A DNA stretch of 64,000 bases, taken from positions 276,001-340,000 of the forward strand of contig JAYKKM010000027.1 of the NCBI GenBank assembly GCA_035772405.1. Reading direction: 5' to 3'. The DNA comes from Chrysogorgia sp. JL179-B06. Its lineage: Eukaryota; Cnidaria; Anthozoa; Scleralcyonacea; Chrysogorgiidae. The translations under genes and the position numbers were made by a program. Positions 20,002-28,400 of this stretch are shown one piece after another. Position 1 is the first letter of the stretch. Every line of letters begins with the position of its first letter. The notes under the pieces are model-generated. The model searched no databases and was not told the DNA's origin. It saw only the letters and a program-made list of their open reading frames with translations.

Positions 20002-20952
20002 ATGAGTCTAAACTATGGGTATGAGTCTGACGACCCTCACGATAAAATACTAAAGAGAACGAAAAGGCATCTGGACGAAGATCCCAAATTAAGCGCGACC
20101 GGCGGAAGGATGTCTGGACTAATAGACATGCAAGGCTCAGCGATAAAAAACGTAGCAGACCCAGTCGATGACTCAGATGCTATCAATAAAAGAACTCTAG
20201 AGCAATTGCTATCAGGTTTCCTCAAGAGTCAGTCGTATAATCTTGTGCTCGACTTCAACGTTAACACACACGCCTTGAAAAACATGGAGTTTCACACCAA
20301 TGGTTCAAACAAAGTGAAAGCCATTGGTGAAACAAGTAAATTAGTGCAAAACAACTCAACTTATGGTCCTATTATTGGCATCAACGGTGCAGGCCAAAGT
20401 TTTCTATCACCTGTGCTAACACCACTCCCACTTGAGTCAGGTCTCCATTTTAATTGTCCCAGTATGCAGTGGTGTGACCTCTCCATTTTTGTTGTGGTGC
20501 GGTTACCTATGAGAACCGCTGGATCAAATTGGGAGACAATTATATCAAACGACGACGGTCAGTGGGATAAGTTCATAGGGTACAAGACTGGTATGACTAA
20601 TGGACTCGCGTATGGTGGCAGCAACCCAGCAATGGAGAGCATATGCACTATTCCGAGTGGTGTTGACCTCACAAAAATGCATATGATATCAATACACTGG
20701 CAAATGAGCAATTCGCACGTCAGAGTCAACAACATCAAGTCAACCGACTCAGACTTCGTAGCGAATATGAAAAAAATAGGCACACCCTACGGAACGATTT
20801 TTGGAATACACCGACCAAGAGTACCACTCGCACCTTATGCGTACCCATCGTTGATAGAATTCTATGGTGTGAAAATCGTGAGTGGTTACATGGCAAACCG
20901 AGACATCATAATCATGGGTGGAGAAATGATGAAGGAATATGGTATAAAGTAA
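20002..20952 (+). CDS. Fiber-like attachment protein candidate (A)
   Basis: Residues 34-66 (GGRMSGLIDMQGSAIKNV, then ADPVDDSDAINKRTLE) match the G..xMxGxxIxNVxxPxxxxDAxNK motif at the head of trimeric phage and virus fibers. The remainder (about residues 75-316) is beta-rich (SIFVVVRLPMRTAGSNWETI, then DKFIGYKTGMTNGLAYGG) and ends YGVKIVSGYMANRDIIIMGG. It would suit a lectin-like or jelly-roll knob. I infer a receptor-binding virion spike; no sequence family was confirmed. The next gene starts immediately after the stop. Confidence 0.6.
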   Translation: MSLNYGYESDDPHDKILKRTKRHLDEDPKLSATGGRMSGLIDMQGSAIKNVADPVDDSDAINKRTLEQLLSGFLKSQSYNLVLDFNVNTHALKNMEFHTNGSNKVKAIGETSKLVQNNSTYGPIIGINGAGQSFLSPVLTPLPLESGLHFNCPSMQWCDLSIFVVVRLPMRTAGSNWETIISNDDGQWDKFIGYKTGMTNGLAYGGSNPAMESICTIPSGVDLTKMHMISIHWQMSNSHVRVNNIKSTDSDFVANMKKIGTPYGTIFGIHRPRVPLAPYAYPSLIEFYGVKIVSGYMANRDIIIMGGEMMKEYGIK

Positions 20953-21159
20953 ATGGGAGCATGTATTTCGAGACCCCATGAAATATATAAAATAAATAAA
21001 ACGACTGATCACATGTTCAAAGCTGGTGGATCATTTGGCCGCGGTGACGTGACTCTCGAGCTTCACGCTGAGATTGGTATGAGGTCTAAAAAGACTTACG
21101 GCAAACCTATTATGTTACCAGAATCAGACACTGTGGGAGTGGTAGAAGACGTGACCTAA
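20953..21159 (+). CDS. Small acylated protein, 68 aa (A)
   Basis: The N-terminus MGACISRP is a classic dual-acylation signal (Gly2 myristoylation, Cys4 palmitoylation, Ser6). The rest is short and polar with no known domain. The ATG directly follows the previous stop codon (TAAATG), so the genes are tightly packed. B has the same 68-aa protein with one change near the end. A role in attaching virion parts to membranes is inferred. Confidence 0.7.
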   Translation: MGACISRPHEIYKINKTTDHMFKAGGSFGRGDVTLELHAEIGMRSKKTYGKPIMLPESDTVGVVEDVT

Positions 21160-21165
21160 GTTATA

Positions 21166-21306
21166 ATGGGTTGGCTTAGAAAACTGGTTCATAACATTAG
21201 AAACTTTTTCAGACGACGTAGAAAACTGAAGACTAATAAAACACACCTGATGCGTTGGTACACAACAAACCAGATCTATAAAAAACCTAGCGCCCACATC
21301 GAGTAG
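21166..21306 (+). CDS. Small basic protein, 46 aa (A)
   Basis: An ATG six bases after the previous stop opens a 46-codon frame. It begins MGWLRKLVHNIRNFFRRRRK and ends before a T run. The N-terminus is an amphipathic basic helix with a possible Gly2 acylation site. The B copy (39005-39136) keeps the start, the helix and the motif THLMRWYTTNQIY but ends earlier. Conservation of the frame supports a real gene. A membrane-active or DNA-condensing peptide is possible (inference). Confidence 0.65.
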   Translation: MGWLRKLVHNIRNFFRRRRKLKTNKTHLMRWYTTNQIYKKPSAHIE

Positions 21307-21335
21307 CTTTTTTTTTTGTGGGAGACTATATAGCG

Positions 21336-22103
21336 ATGACTTCCGCGATACTCCAACTATTCGATTTCGACAGTCATCAAATCACAACGGTTAATCACAA
21401 CGGTGATATATGGTTCAAAGCAAAAGAGGTCGCGAGCGCTCTAGGTTATGCTCGACCAAAAGATGCAGTTAACGATCATGTCGAACCTGACTGTAAAATA
21501 AAGATGGAGCAGGCCTCGTTTATCAACGAACTTGGGGTCTACTCGTTGGTGTTCTCAAGTAAAATGGAGCGTGCGAAACATTTCGGAAGGTGGGTGCACT
21601 CAGAAGTCTTGCCAAGCGTTAGAAAGGGTTTAGCCGACGTTGGTCTCAAACACAACCAGTTTAAAATGATCACTGAGTTCGATCTTCACACGAAAGTCGT
21701 TGGTTTTCTTAGGAAATATTATCCAGAAGCTATTTTGATAGCTGCTTGTGGTGAAAATCAAGACACTTCAAGTAAAAGAATAAATTCGTGGAGAAAAGGT
21801 TATCAACGTGGAACGCCTGATTTGATTATTGCTAATGCAAACCGACAGCACAGCGGACTTGTGATCGAGTTCAAGAACCCAGGTGGCACAGGCAAGACAT
21901 CCAAAGAGCAAGACTCTCTTCTACTCAGATATAAGTCCGCTGAGTACCTAACATTGTTGTGTAACTCGTACGACGACGCTATTACTGCGATAATAAAATA
22001 TTTCTTTGACATTGGGTTTCAATGTTCCCAGTGTTTTCGTAAATTTAAAAATAAAGCAGCGTTAAGTAACCACGAGAGACATTATTGTAAAGAGACTTTT
22101 TAG
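21336..22103 (+). CDS. Bro-N / VRR-NUC-like nuclease / C2H2 zinc-finger fusion (A)
   Basis: I take the ATG at 21336; an open GTG lies 18 bp upstream. Residues 1 to about 105 form a Bro-N DNA-binding domain (FDFDSHQITTVNHNGDIWFKAKEVASALGY, then HSEVLPSVRKG). About 120-220 resembles a VRR-NUC or archaeal-type nuclease: YQRGTPDLII and GLVIEFKNPGG supply the PD-(D/E)xK acid-acid-Lys, followed by SKEQ and a GY-like strand. About 225-250 is one C2H2-type finger (CSQCFRKFKNKAALSNHERHYC). Bro-N proteins are usual in large DNA viruses. This three-part fusion is uncommon, and a role in genome processing or host-DNA attack is inferred. Confidence 0.8.
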   Translation: MTSAILQLFDFDSHQITTVNHNGDIWFKAKEVASALGYARPKDAVNDHVEPDCKIKMEQASFINELGVYSLVFSSKMERAKHFGRWVHSEVLPSVRKGLADVGLKHNQFKMITEFDLHTKVVGFLRKYYPEAILIAACGENQDTSSKRINSWRKGYQRGTPDLIIANANRQHSGLVIEFKNPGGTGKTSKEQDSLLLRYKSAEYLTLLCNSYDDAITAIIKYFFDIGFQCSQCFRKFKNKAALSNHERHYCKETF

Positions 22104-22388
22104 ACAACGAGTAATGAGTCGAATTAGCACCCACTCTTGTTGTTGAGACAACGCTCGAAGTGACAACTGCTCTAGCATTTTTTAAAGATGTTTTTAACTT
22201 GATAAAAATATCTGCGAAACTTTCTCTCAATGAAAATATTTGTGGAACTCTCTTTATCTCACAAACCTTCTGACCACTGTGTGATGCGTGACTAGTTTTA
22301 TGTGTGTGAAAAAATGTTTCTATGAGACATTGGACGCTTCATGTGACCAATGTATAAATTTAAAAAAGTGGGGTATCCGAGAACACCC
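22104..22388. other. Convergent intergenic spacer of A, with about 190 bp absent from B
   Basis: The Bro-N fusion and thymidine kinase genes converge here. The spacer is 285 bp in A but only 94 bp in B. The extra A segment runs from about 22090 to 22280 and alters the last five residues of the fusion protein. I see no gene in it. Confidence 0.6.
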
Positions 22389-22961
22389 TTAATTTTGTGT
22401 GGAAGGATGATGACGTCTGCACACTGCGCGATATTGCCCAGCACCACCAACGAATGATGGTCCTGGATTATATCTCCAATTGAATGGCGCTTCGACAGTT
22501 GTTCCGCGAGTGTCGCGACAAACAGCACAGTACGCTTTTAGAAATGTGATGTCGTCTGCCACTGGAAACAGTGTGTCGAGCTCGCCAAGTTTTTTTAAAC
22601 GCTCCGTTGCTATGAGACCACAAATAATGACGTGAATGCCAGCTTTGATGTACTCGTGAATAACTGGGAGTAGATCAGAGTACCAATGACCTTCATCAAT
22701 TCCGATGACGTCGTAGCCAGTTAGTTTGGAAGAACTCGGAAGGTTGGTGATTAACTTCGCAGGTAAACTGTCTGATCCGACAACAATGGTCTGACGATGT
22801 GTGGAGAACGCGTGGTCGGTTCGCCTAGTGTCACCTGTGTTGTTCATGTAAAGGACTCTAAGCCCTGATTTACTTAACGCAACTAACCTGCGGAGAGTCT
22901 CTGTTGTTTTTCCTGCAAACATGGGACCGATCACAATTTCTAGTTTACCAACTTTCTTCAT
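22389..22961 (-). CDS. tdk: Type II thymidine kinase (A)
   Basis: This enzyme phosphorylates thymidine for DNA synthesis. Walker A is GPMFAGKTTETLRR at about residues 12-25. The Walker B/catalytic region is DVIGIDEGHWYSDL, with the general base Glu in DEGHW. The lasso region is TFLKAYCAVC, and the C-terminal CRRHH completes a zinc site with CAVC. At 190 aa it matches cellular and poxvirus TK1-type enzymes. The frame is intact. The start overlaps the stop of the upstream zinc-finger-like gene by 17 bp. TK is unusual cargo for a Polinton. The orthologous gene in B is broken by insertion C. Confidence 0.93.
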   Translation of the reverse strand: MKKVGKLEIVIGPMFAGKTTETLRRLVALSKSGLRVLYMNNTGDTRRTDHAFSTHRQTIVVGSDSLPAKLITNLPSSSKLTGYDVIGIDEGHWYSDLLPVIHEYIKAGIHVIICGLIATERLKKLGELDTLFPVADDITFLKAYCAVCRDTRGTTVEAPFNWRYNPGPSFVGGAGQYRAVCRRHHPSTQN

Positions 22962-23685
22962 GATTACTATACCTCCAGAGAAATGTTCTCTCCTGTTGCG
23001 GCAACTGCTGTTCGTTGTTAAATATCCGCTGAAGCTCTAAGTTTTTAAGGTGGGACTGCGAGCTCTCGTGTCTTGAGCGATGCATTGGGTTGTTTGTGGT
23101 CACACCGCATGGGTAACACTTGTACTCGTTGTGCGCGCGTGCAAAGCTCTGATGGGTGGATGAGCGTATGTGGTCCTCGAGGTCGTCCGCACTCAGTATA
23201 TCATTACACCCCACCATGCAAACGTTAACGTCACGGTTCGCGGCGAGCTCTAACCACGCTTTGATTTTGGTTGGGCATGGTTTCCATAGAAGGATCGTTA
23301 AGAACACTTCGAGGTAGCAACCGAGTAATGTAGCGGTGGACTCACAAGGGTTACCTAAGTAGCCACCACTCGCTAACACAAGACGCTTGAACGGTAAGTA
23401 ACACCACACGGGGATCTTGCTAGCTAAACTATTAGCCCACCAGTTGGCTGTGTCTTCTTGAAGATTGATCCAAGCCTCGTGAACACGCTTTGTGGTGAGA
23501 GTCTGAGCGTTGAATCGTTTTAGCGATTCCTCATTTCTACTATAGATGTCGTGCAACGCGAAGGCTGATAAGTACTCTTTTAAGACACTAGGTCCAGAGG
23601 TGTCTTGTGGGATAGACACGTTGATAAAGTGGTTTCTTCGAAACTCAACAATCTCCGCTTCGCTAACCTCTCGGGCTCGAGTCAT
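22945..23685 (-). CDS. Zinc-finger-like protein, 246 aa (A)
   Basis: No family is recognised. Two Cys/His clusters are visible: CMVGCNDILSADDLEDHIRSSTH at about residues 155-177, and CYPCGVTTNNPMHRSRHESSQSH at about 190-212. Both have the C-x2/3-C ... H-x3/5-H layout of C2H2 fingers. The N-terminal half is helical. It is transcribed with TK and shares the divergent promoter at 23686-23804. The B copy is 229 aa, more diverged than most genes and shorter at the C-terminus. A DNA-binding or regulatory role is inferred. Confidence 0.65.
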   Translation of the reverse strand: MTRAREVSEAEIVEFRRNHFINVSIPQDTSGPSVLKEYLSAFALHDIYSRNEESLKRFNAQTLTTKRVHEAWINLQEDTANWWANSLASKIPVWCYLPFKRLVLASGGYLGNPCESTATLLGCYLEVFLTILLWKPCPTKIKAWLELAANRDVNVCMVGCNDILSADDLEDHIRSSTHQSFARAHNEYKCYPCGVTTNNPMHRSRHESSQSHLKNLELQRIFNNEQQLPQQERTFLWRYSNHEESW

Positions 23686-23804
23686 TATGTTATACTCCCA
23701 GAAAAAACCCTAATTTTTTAGTGCGTTTGGTCTGGAACTGTGAGATAACTGTGAGGTCAACTGTGAGATACCTGTGAGTAAGATAACACGTGATAGTGTA
23801 TTAG
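23686..23804. promoter_or_regulatory. Divergent promoter with ACTGTGAG repeats (A)
   Basis: Between the divergent starts, 23733-23779 holds four copies of the ACTGTGAG/CCTGTGAG octamer spaced 11-12 bp apart. They are followed by GATAACACGTGATAGTG, which contains the E-box CACGTG. B has five copies in the same place. Regular spacing near one helical turn suggests a repeated factor-binding site. Confidence 0.6.
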
Positions 23805-24146
23805 ATGGCTGAAGACTCACAGACCGCTGACGCTAAGATCACGGCTGATGTGAAGAGTGTTAAGGTGAAGGACCCAAAGCGTGTCGCTGCTGGTAAAAAG
23901 TTGGCTGAAATATCGAAAGCCGCGAAAGAAAAGAAAATGCGTGAAATGATAGTCAACGAAGAACGGGGTAGTGAGTGGAGCTATGGTTATATTGTTGGAA
24001 CACTTGGTGTTATCATTGCCGCTGCTTCGCTATGGTACACAATTAGCAGTGAAAAAGAAACACAACTGGAACCTGTGAGTACTGTGGTTAGCGCGTCAGA
24101 AAATCGTAGAACTTGTCGTCCAGCGTTAGACACATTTGATTCTTGA
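23805..24146 (+). CDS. Small membrane protein, 113 aa (A)
   Basis: A basic, Ala/Lys-rich N-terminal half (KDPKRVAAGKKLAEISKAAKEKK) precedes one transmembrane helix (WSYGYIVGTLGVIIAAASLWYTI) at about residues 64-86, then a short polar tail. This type of protein recurs in animal Polintons next to the other small membrane genes; its function is not established. It is the first gene of the rightward block after the repeat promoter. The frame is intact. Confidence 0.75.
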   Translation: MAEDSQTADAKITADVKSVKVKDPKRVAAGKKLAEISKAAKEKKMREMIVNEERGSEWSYGYIVGTLGVIIAAASLWYTISSEKETQLEPVSTVVSASENRRTCRPALDTFDS

Positions 24147-24161
24147 ACAAAACACACGACA

Positions 24162-24404
24162 ATGTATATGACTGCGATCGATCGAAAAGAACTTATGAAC
24201 GAATTGTATGATGCGCTACTTGTTACGACTGGTGCTGTGGCAGTGAGTATGATTTCTAAAAGAGCCTTGGGAGAACCATTGGGAACACCAGAGACAGTGA
24301 GAGGCACAGTGAAACTTGCTGCGGCTGTTGGTGCAGGAACGCTGTTAGTAAAATGGGCGCAATCAAAAAAGTGGATACCGACAGATCCATTCAAATCAAC
24401 GTAA
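24162..24404 (+). CDS. Small membrane protein, 80 aa (A)
   Basis: The frame is MYMTAIDRKELMNELYDALL, then helices VTTGAVAVSMISKRALGEPLG and TVKLAAAVGAGTLLVKWAQ, ending WIPTDPFKST. The GEPLGTPE ... GTLLVKW ... PTDPFK pattern recurs in animal Polintons, although no function is assigned. It lies 15 bp after the previous gene and 4 bp before the next. The frame is intact and conserved in B. Confidence 0.75.
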   Translation: MYMTAIDRKELMNELYDALLVTTGAVAVSMISKRALGEPLGTPETVRGTVKLAAAVGAGTLLVKWAQSKKWIPTDPFKST

Positions 24405-24408
24405 GTTA

Positions 24409-24828
24409 ATGGCGAGTGTTGTGGCTGGAGGGATTTTTAATGCAGTGGCTTTTGCAGGCGCTGGCTTTATGTTTTCAAAGTTTAATCACACAGGCTATGA
24501 AGCTGAGATGAAAAGACACAACCACGCGTTGGAGCAGTTAGCCAGTGCGAAAGAAGTGTGGTATGAAAATGAAGTCGCTAAGAAAGATCAGATCCAGCGT
24601 TTGCGACAACAGCTCTCAGATGCTAATGCTGACATCAATGACACAAACCACGCGTTGGAAGAACTTAGAAGCGTAATGACCATACAGTACAGCGGACGAG
24701 TGTTCACTGACCTCCCGAAGATTGCGGATTACTACAAACCGAGTGCGGAAATGAAGGATTACCAATTGTTGTTTGTTGGTGCGCTAGGTTTGGGTAGTGG
24801 AGTAGCGGTGTGGGTACTCACTCGATAA
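24409..24828 (+). CDS. Coiled-coil membrane protein, 139 aa (A)
   Basis: An N-terminal hydrophobic stretch (VVAGGIFNAVAFAGAGFMFS) is followed by a coiled coil (KDQIQRLRQQLSDANADIND and on to ALEELRSV) and a C-terminal hydrophobic helix (LLFVGALGLGSGVAVWVL). Two membrane segments around a coiled coil fit an internal virion membrane or scaffold protein (inference). The frame is intact and almost identical in B. Confidence 0.75.
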   Translation: MASVVAGGIFNAVAFAGAGFMFSKFNHTGYEAEMKRHNHALEQLASAKEVWYENEVAKKDQIQRLRQQLSDANADINDTNHALEELRSVMTIQYSGRVFTDLPKIADYYKPSAEMKDYQLLFVGALGLGSGVAVWVLTR

Positions 24829-24852
24829 AAAAATGTTGGAGTAGTATAAGTG

Positions 24853-25439
24853 ATGGACAAACTTATGAGGCAGATGAGTTTTGGTTTGACAATCGACGAG
24901 ATTGCGAATGAAACGAAAATTGAATGTGGAGGCATCTCCAGGTTTTACTATACTGCTCGGATTGCGACGTTGTGAAAAACGTAAGTGATTGCGGTGGGTA
25001 CGCGTGTCCAAAGTGTGGTGACATCGAATGGGGTTACACTCAGAGCTATAGCGACATGAGACTCACACGACCAAAAAGCGTTCACAAACGGTCTTGGTGG
25101 ATGGGGAGGAGACTACGGAACGTTGTGAAGTACGAGCACCTTGAGTTGATAAAAGAGGACTTCTTGAAAGTTGTCAGTGTGTTGTACTCATGCAATTTGA
25201 TAAAGGGTAGAAACGTTAGCAGATATGGATACTACATTATTAGGTTGTGTCATAGAAGACAACTCGAGACACTCGAGAAGGTGTCAGACCTTAAAGACGG
25301 AAAGGTGAAAGAGAAGTTTGACGATAATTTGTTTGGAGTGGTGTACCCAAAGCTGGGGTGGTGTGAAAGTGGTGATCGCTATTACAACGAGTGGCTTAGG
25401 AAAAAAAATACACGTGTAGTATATAGAAGCCATGGGTGA
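24853..25439 (+). pseudogene. Zinc-ribbon protein of A, frameshifted
   Basis: The intact form is seen in B (47074-47637). In A the frame beginning MDKLMRQMSFGL is open until about 24950. There a 2-bp insertion (TTTACTATACTG against TTTACTACTG in B) shifts it. The remainder is readable as CSDCDVVKNVSDCGGYACPKC and a helical C-terminal domain to 25439. The two CxxC pairs form a zinc ribbon. The stop overlaps the polymerase start (ATGGGTGA) by 8 bp. The C-terminal end differs from B. See the B copy for possible function. Confidence 0.85.
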
Positions 25440-28400
25440 CGTCACAGAAAACTCACTTGTTAGAAATGGTGCAGCCGTTGTAAATCCACTAACAGGTAGA
25501 GCAGTCAACGTTCACGGGCGAGTCTACAATCAACTTGTTAGAGATGGTGTTTTTAGCGACACGACAAATGCGACTATTGTTAATCCGCTGACAAACAGAC
25601 GAGTTAACGTTGGCAGTCGGACGCACAACCGTCTCGTCAGAAACCGGGAGGCACAACCCACAGTTGAAGACCATAGCCCACGGCTGTTGGATCGAGCACT
25701 GAGAGGGTTCACAAGGTCTTATGGAGTTGAGGTGGTTAACGACAGAGACATAAACCAGGTGAACGGTAGTAGAAGCGCTGTCATTAATCTTTTGAGACGT
25801 GAACTAGGTGAGACCAACGGAATGAAAGTGGTAGAGACAGTTAAGGTCACTTTTGAGAAGGCTTTAGAACTCAATAAGACCACATACAAAACTGCCTACT
25901 TTAACAGCGAGACGTTCGTCGTCATTAACGAGCGTGACATTGAAGGTGTTGCCAACCGTGGGTCGGAGCAGATCTTGACGCGGATAGCTGGGTGGTTATC
26001 TGAGGGGTCTGGATGGACTATCGACAAAGTAGATGCGCACTACGTTAACATTGCTATTTACAGACCTTTGAATGGGAGTAGCTACATTGCGTTGCCAAAG
26101 GAGCTGTGCAATAGTATGAAGGGTTTGATAAATGTAAATAACGACGACAACGAGTGCTTTAGATGGTGTCACCTAGCACATAAGTTTCCTGTTGGAAAAC
26201 ACTCTGATAGAATGTCGAAGTACGTCAGACATGTCAGTGAGTTGAATTATGATGGAATTAACTTCCCAGTCACACTCAAAGATTACAACAAGATTGAAAA
26301 GACTAACGAAATTAGCATTAATGTTTTTGGGTATGAAAATAAGCAGCCATTCCCTGTGTATGTTTCTAAGGAAGTGTACCCTGACCACATGGACCTATTG
26401 TTGATAACTAATGACGACAACAAGCACTATGTGTACATTCGCGATTTCAACAAATTCATGTACCGCCAGACAGAGCACAAGGCAAGAAAACACTTTTGTA
26501 GATATTGCCTGCAGTGTTTTACCCGAGAGGACGTGCTTGAAAGTCACATTGAAGTGTGTTTGGTCATCAATGGGAAGCAAGCTATTAAAATGCCGCAAAA
26601 AGGTGCGAAAGTGAAATACGAGAATTTTAGTAGGCAGCTAAACGTACCATTTGTGGTGTATGCAGACTTTGAGGCTATCACACAGAAGGTGCACACAGCA
26701 ACACCATCAAGCGAGTGTAGCTACACAAATGCCTACCAGAGGCACGTCGACTGTGGTTATGGGTATAAATTGGTTTGTTGCTACGACGACGAGTATGGTA
26801 AGCCAGTAAAAGTGTACCGCGGTGAAAATGCAGTTAACACGTTCATTGGGGAGATGTTAGAAATTGTCGAATATTGTAAAGAAACATCTGAGAGTCACTT
26901 TAACAAAGAAATGATACTGACTGACGACGATAAACAAAACTTTGACGAGGCTAAAAGTTGCCATATTTGCAGTGTCGAGTACATTAGCGCTGACGTTAGA
27001 GTGAGAGACCACTGTCACGTGTCAGGCATGTACAGAGGGTCCGCACATCGTGAGTGTAACGTGAACTTTAAGTTGACTGATAAAATCCCTGTGATCTTTC
27101 ATAACTTACATGTACGCGGTTACGATAGCCATTTCATCATGCAGGAGATTGGCAAGTTTGGTCAAGACATAAATGTGATACCGAACAACATGGAGAAGTA
27201 CATGGCGTTCATGCTTGGGAAAAACTTGGTATTCTTGGACAGCTTTCAGTTCATGAGTAGTGGTCTAGACAACTTGGTGAAGAACCTACCAAGGGACGCT
27301 TTCAAATACACGTCAGAAGTGTTTCATGAAACAGGGTTGGCACTAATGTCAAGAAAGGGGGTCTATCCCTATGATTATATGGACTCCTTTGAAAAATTCG
27401 ATGAAAGCGAGTTACCCTCCAAAAAAGACTTTTACAACGTTCTGAATGACGAGCACATCACGGAAGAAATGCACGAGCGCGCTTGCGATGTGTGGGACTA
27501 CTTTGATGTTAAAAATATGGGTGGGTATCACGACCTGTATTTGAAAAGTGATGTGCTCTTGCTCGCTGACGTTTTTGAGAACTTTAGAAAGACATGCCAT
27601 CGCGAGTATAAATTAGACCCGTGCCACTATTTCACATCGCCTGGGTTGGCTTGGGACGCCATGTTAAAGATGACTGGAGTAGAACTCGAATTATTGTCCG
27701 ACATCGACATGTTCCAGTTTGTAGAATTAGGTATGCGTGGTGGTGTGAGCTACATTTGCAACAGACATGGTGTGGCGAATAATAAATACATGGAAGGGTA
27801 TGACAAAGCGCAAGAGTCGAAGTATTTAATGTACCTTGACGCCAACAATTTGTACGGATGGGCAATGAGTCAAAGTTTACCTACGGGTGGCTTCAAGTGG
27901 TTGACTGAGAAAGAAATAAAAAAAGTTAATCTGTGCGACTATCACGACGATAGTGAAAAGGGTCTGCTGCTCGAAGTCGACTTGGAGTATCCAGACCATT
28001 TGCATGACCTACACAACGACTACCCGCTGGCTCCCGAGAAGATGGAGATAACTGTTGACATGTTGTCGGAGTACTGCACGAAAATTAAAAATAAGTTTAA
28101 TGTGAGTGTTGGCGGTGTGAAGAAGCTGGTGACTAATTTGATGAACAAATAAAAGTATGTGTGTCACTATAAAAATCTGCAGTTGTATGTGGATCTTGGA
28201 TTGAAAATCAAAAAGGTGCATAGGGTCCTACAGTTTGACCAGTCCAAGTGGTTGGGCAAGTACATTGACTTTAACACAGTCAAAAGAACTGCGGCTAAGA
28301 ACGCTTTTGAGAAGGACTTCTTCAAGTTGATGAATAACAGCGTGTTTGGAAAAACGATGGAAAATTTGAGGAAGCGTGTGGACGTGAGATTAGTGACCAC

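Noticed and set aside
28150..28158. In-frame TAA in the A polymerase as stop-codon readthrough
   Set aside because: B has AAA at this codon and A carries other lesions. A single A-to-T mutation is the simpler reading.
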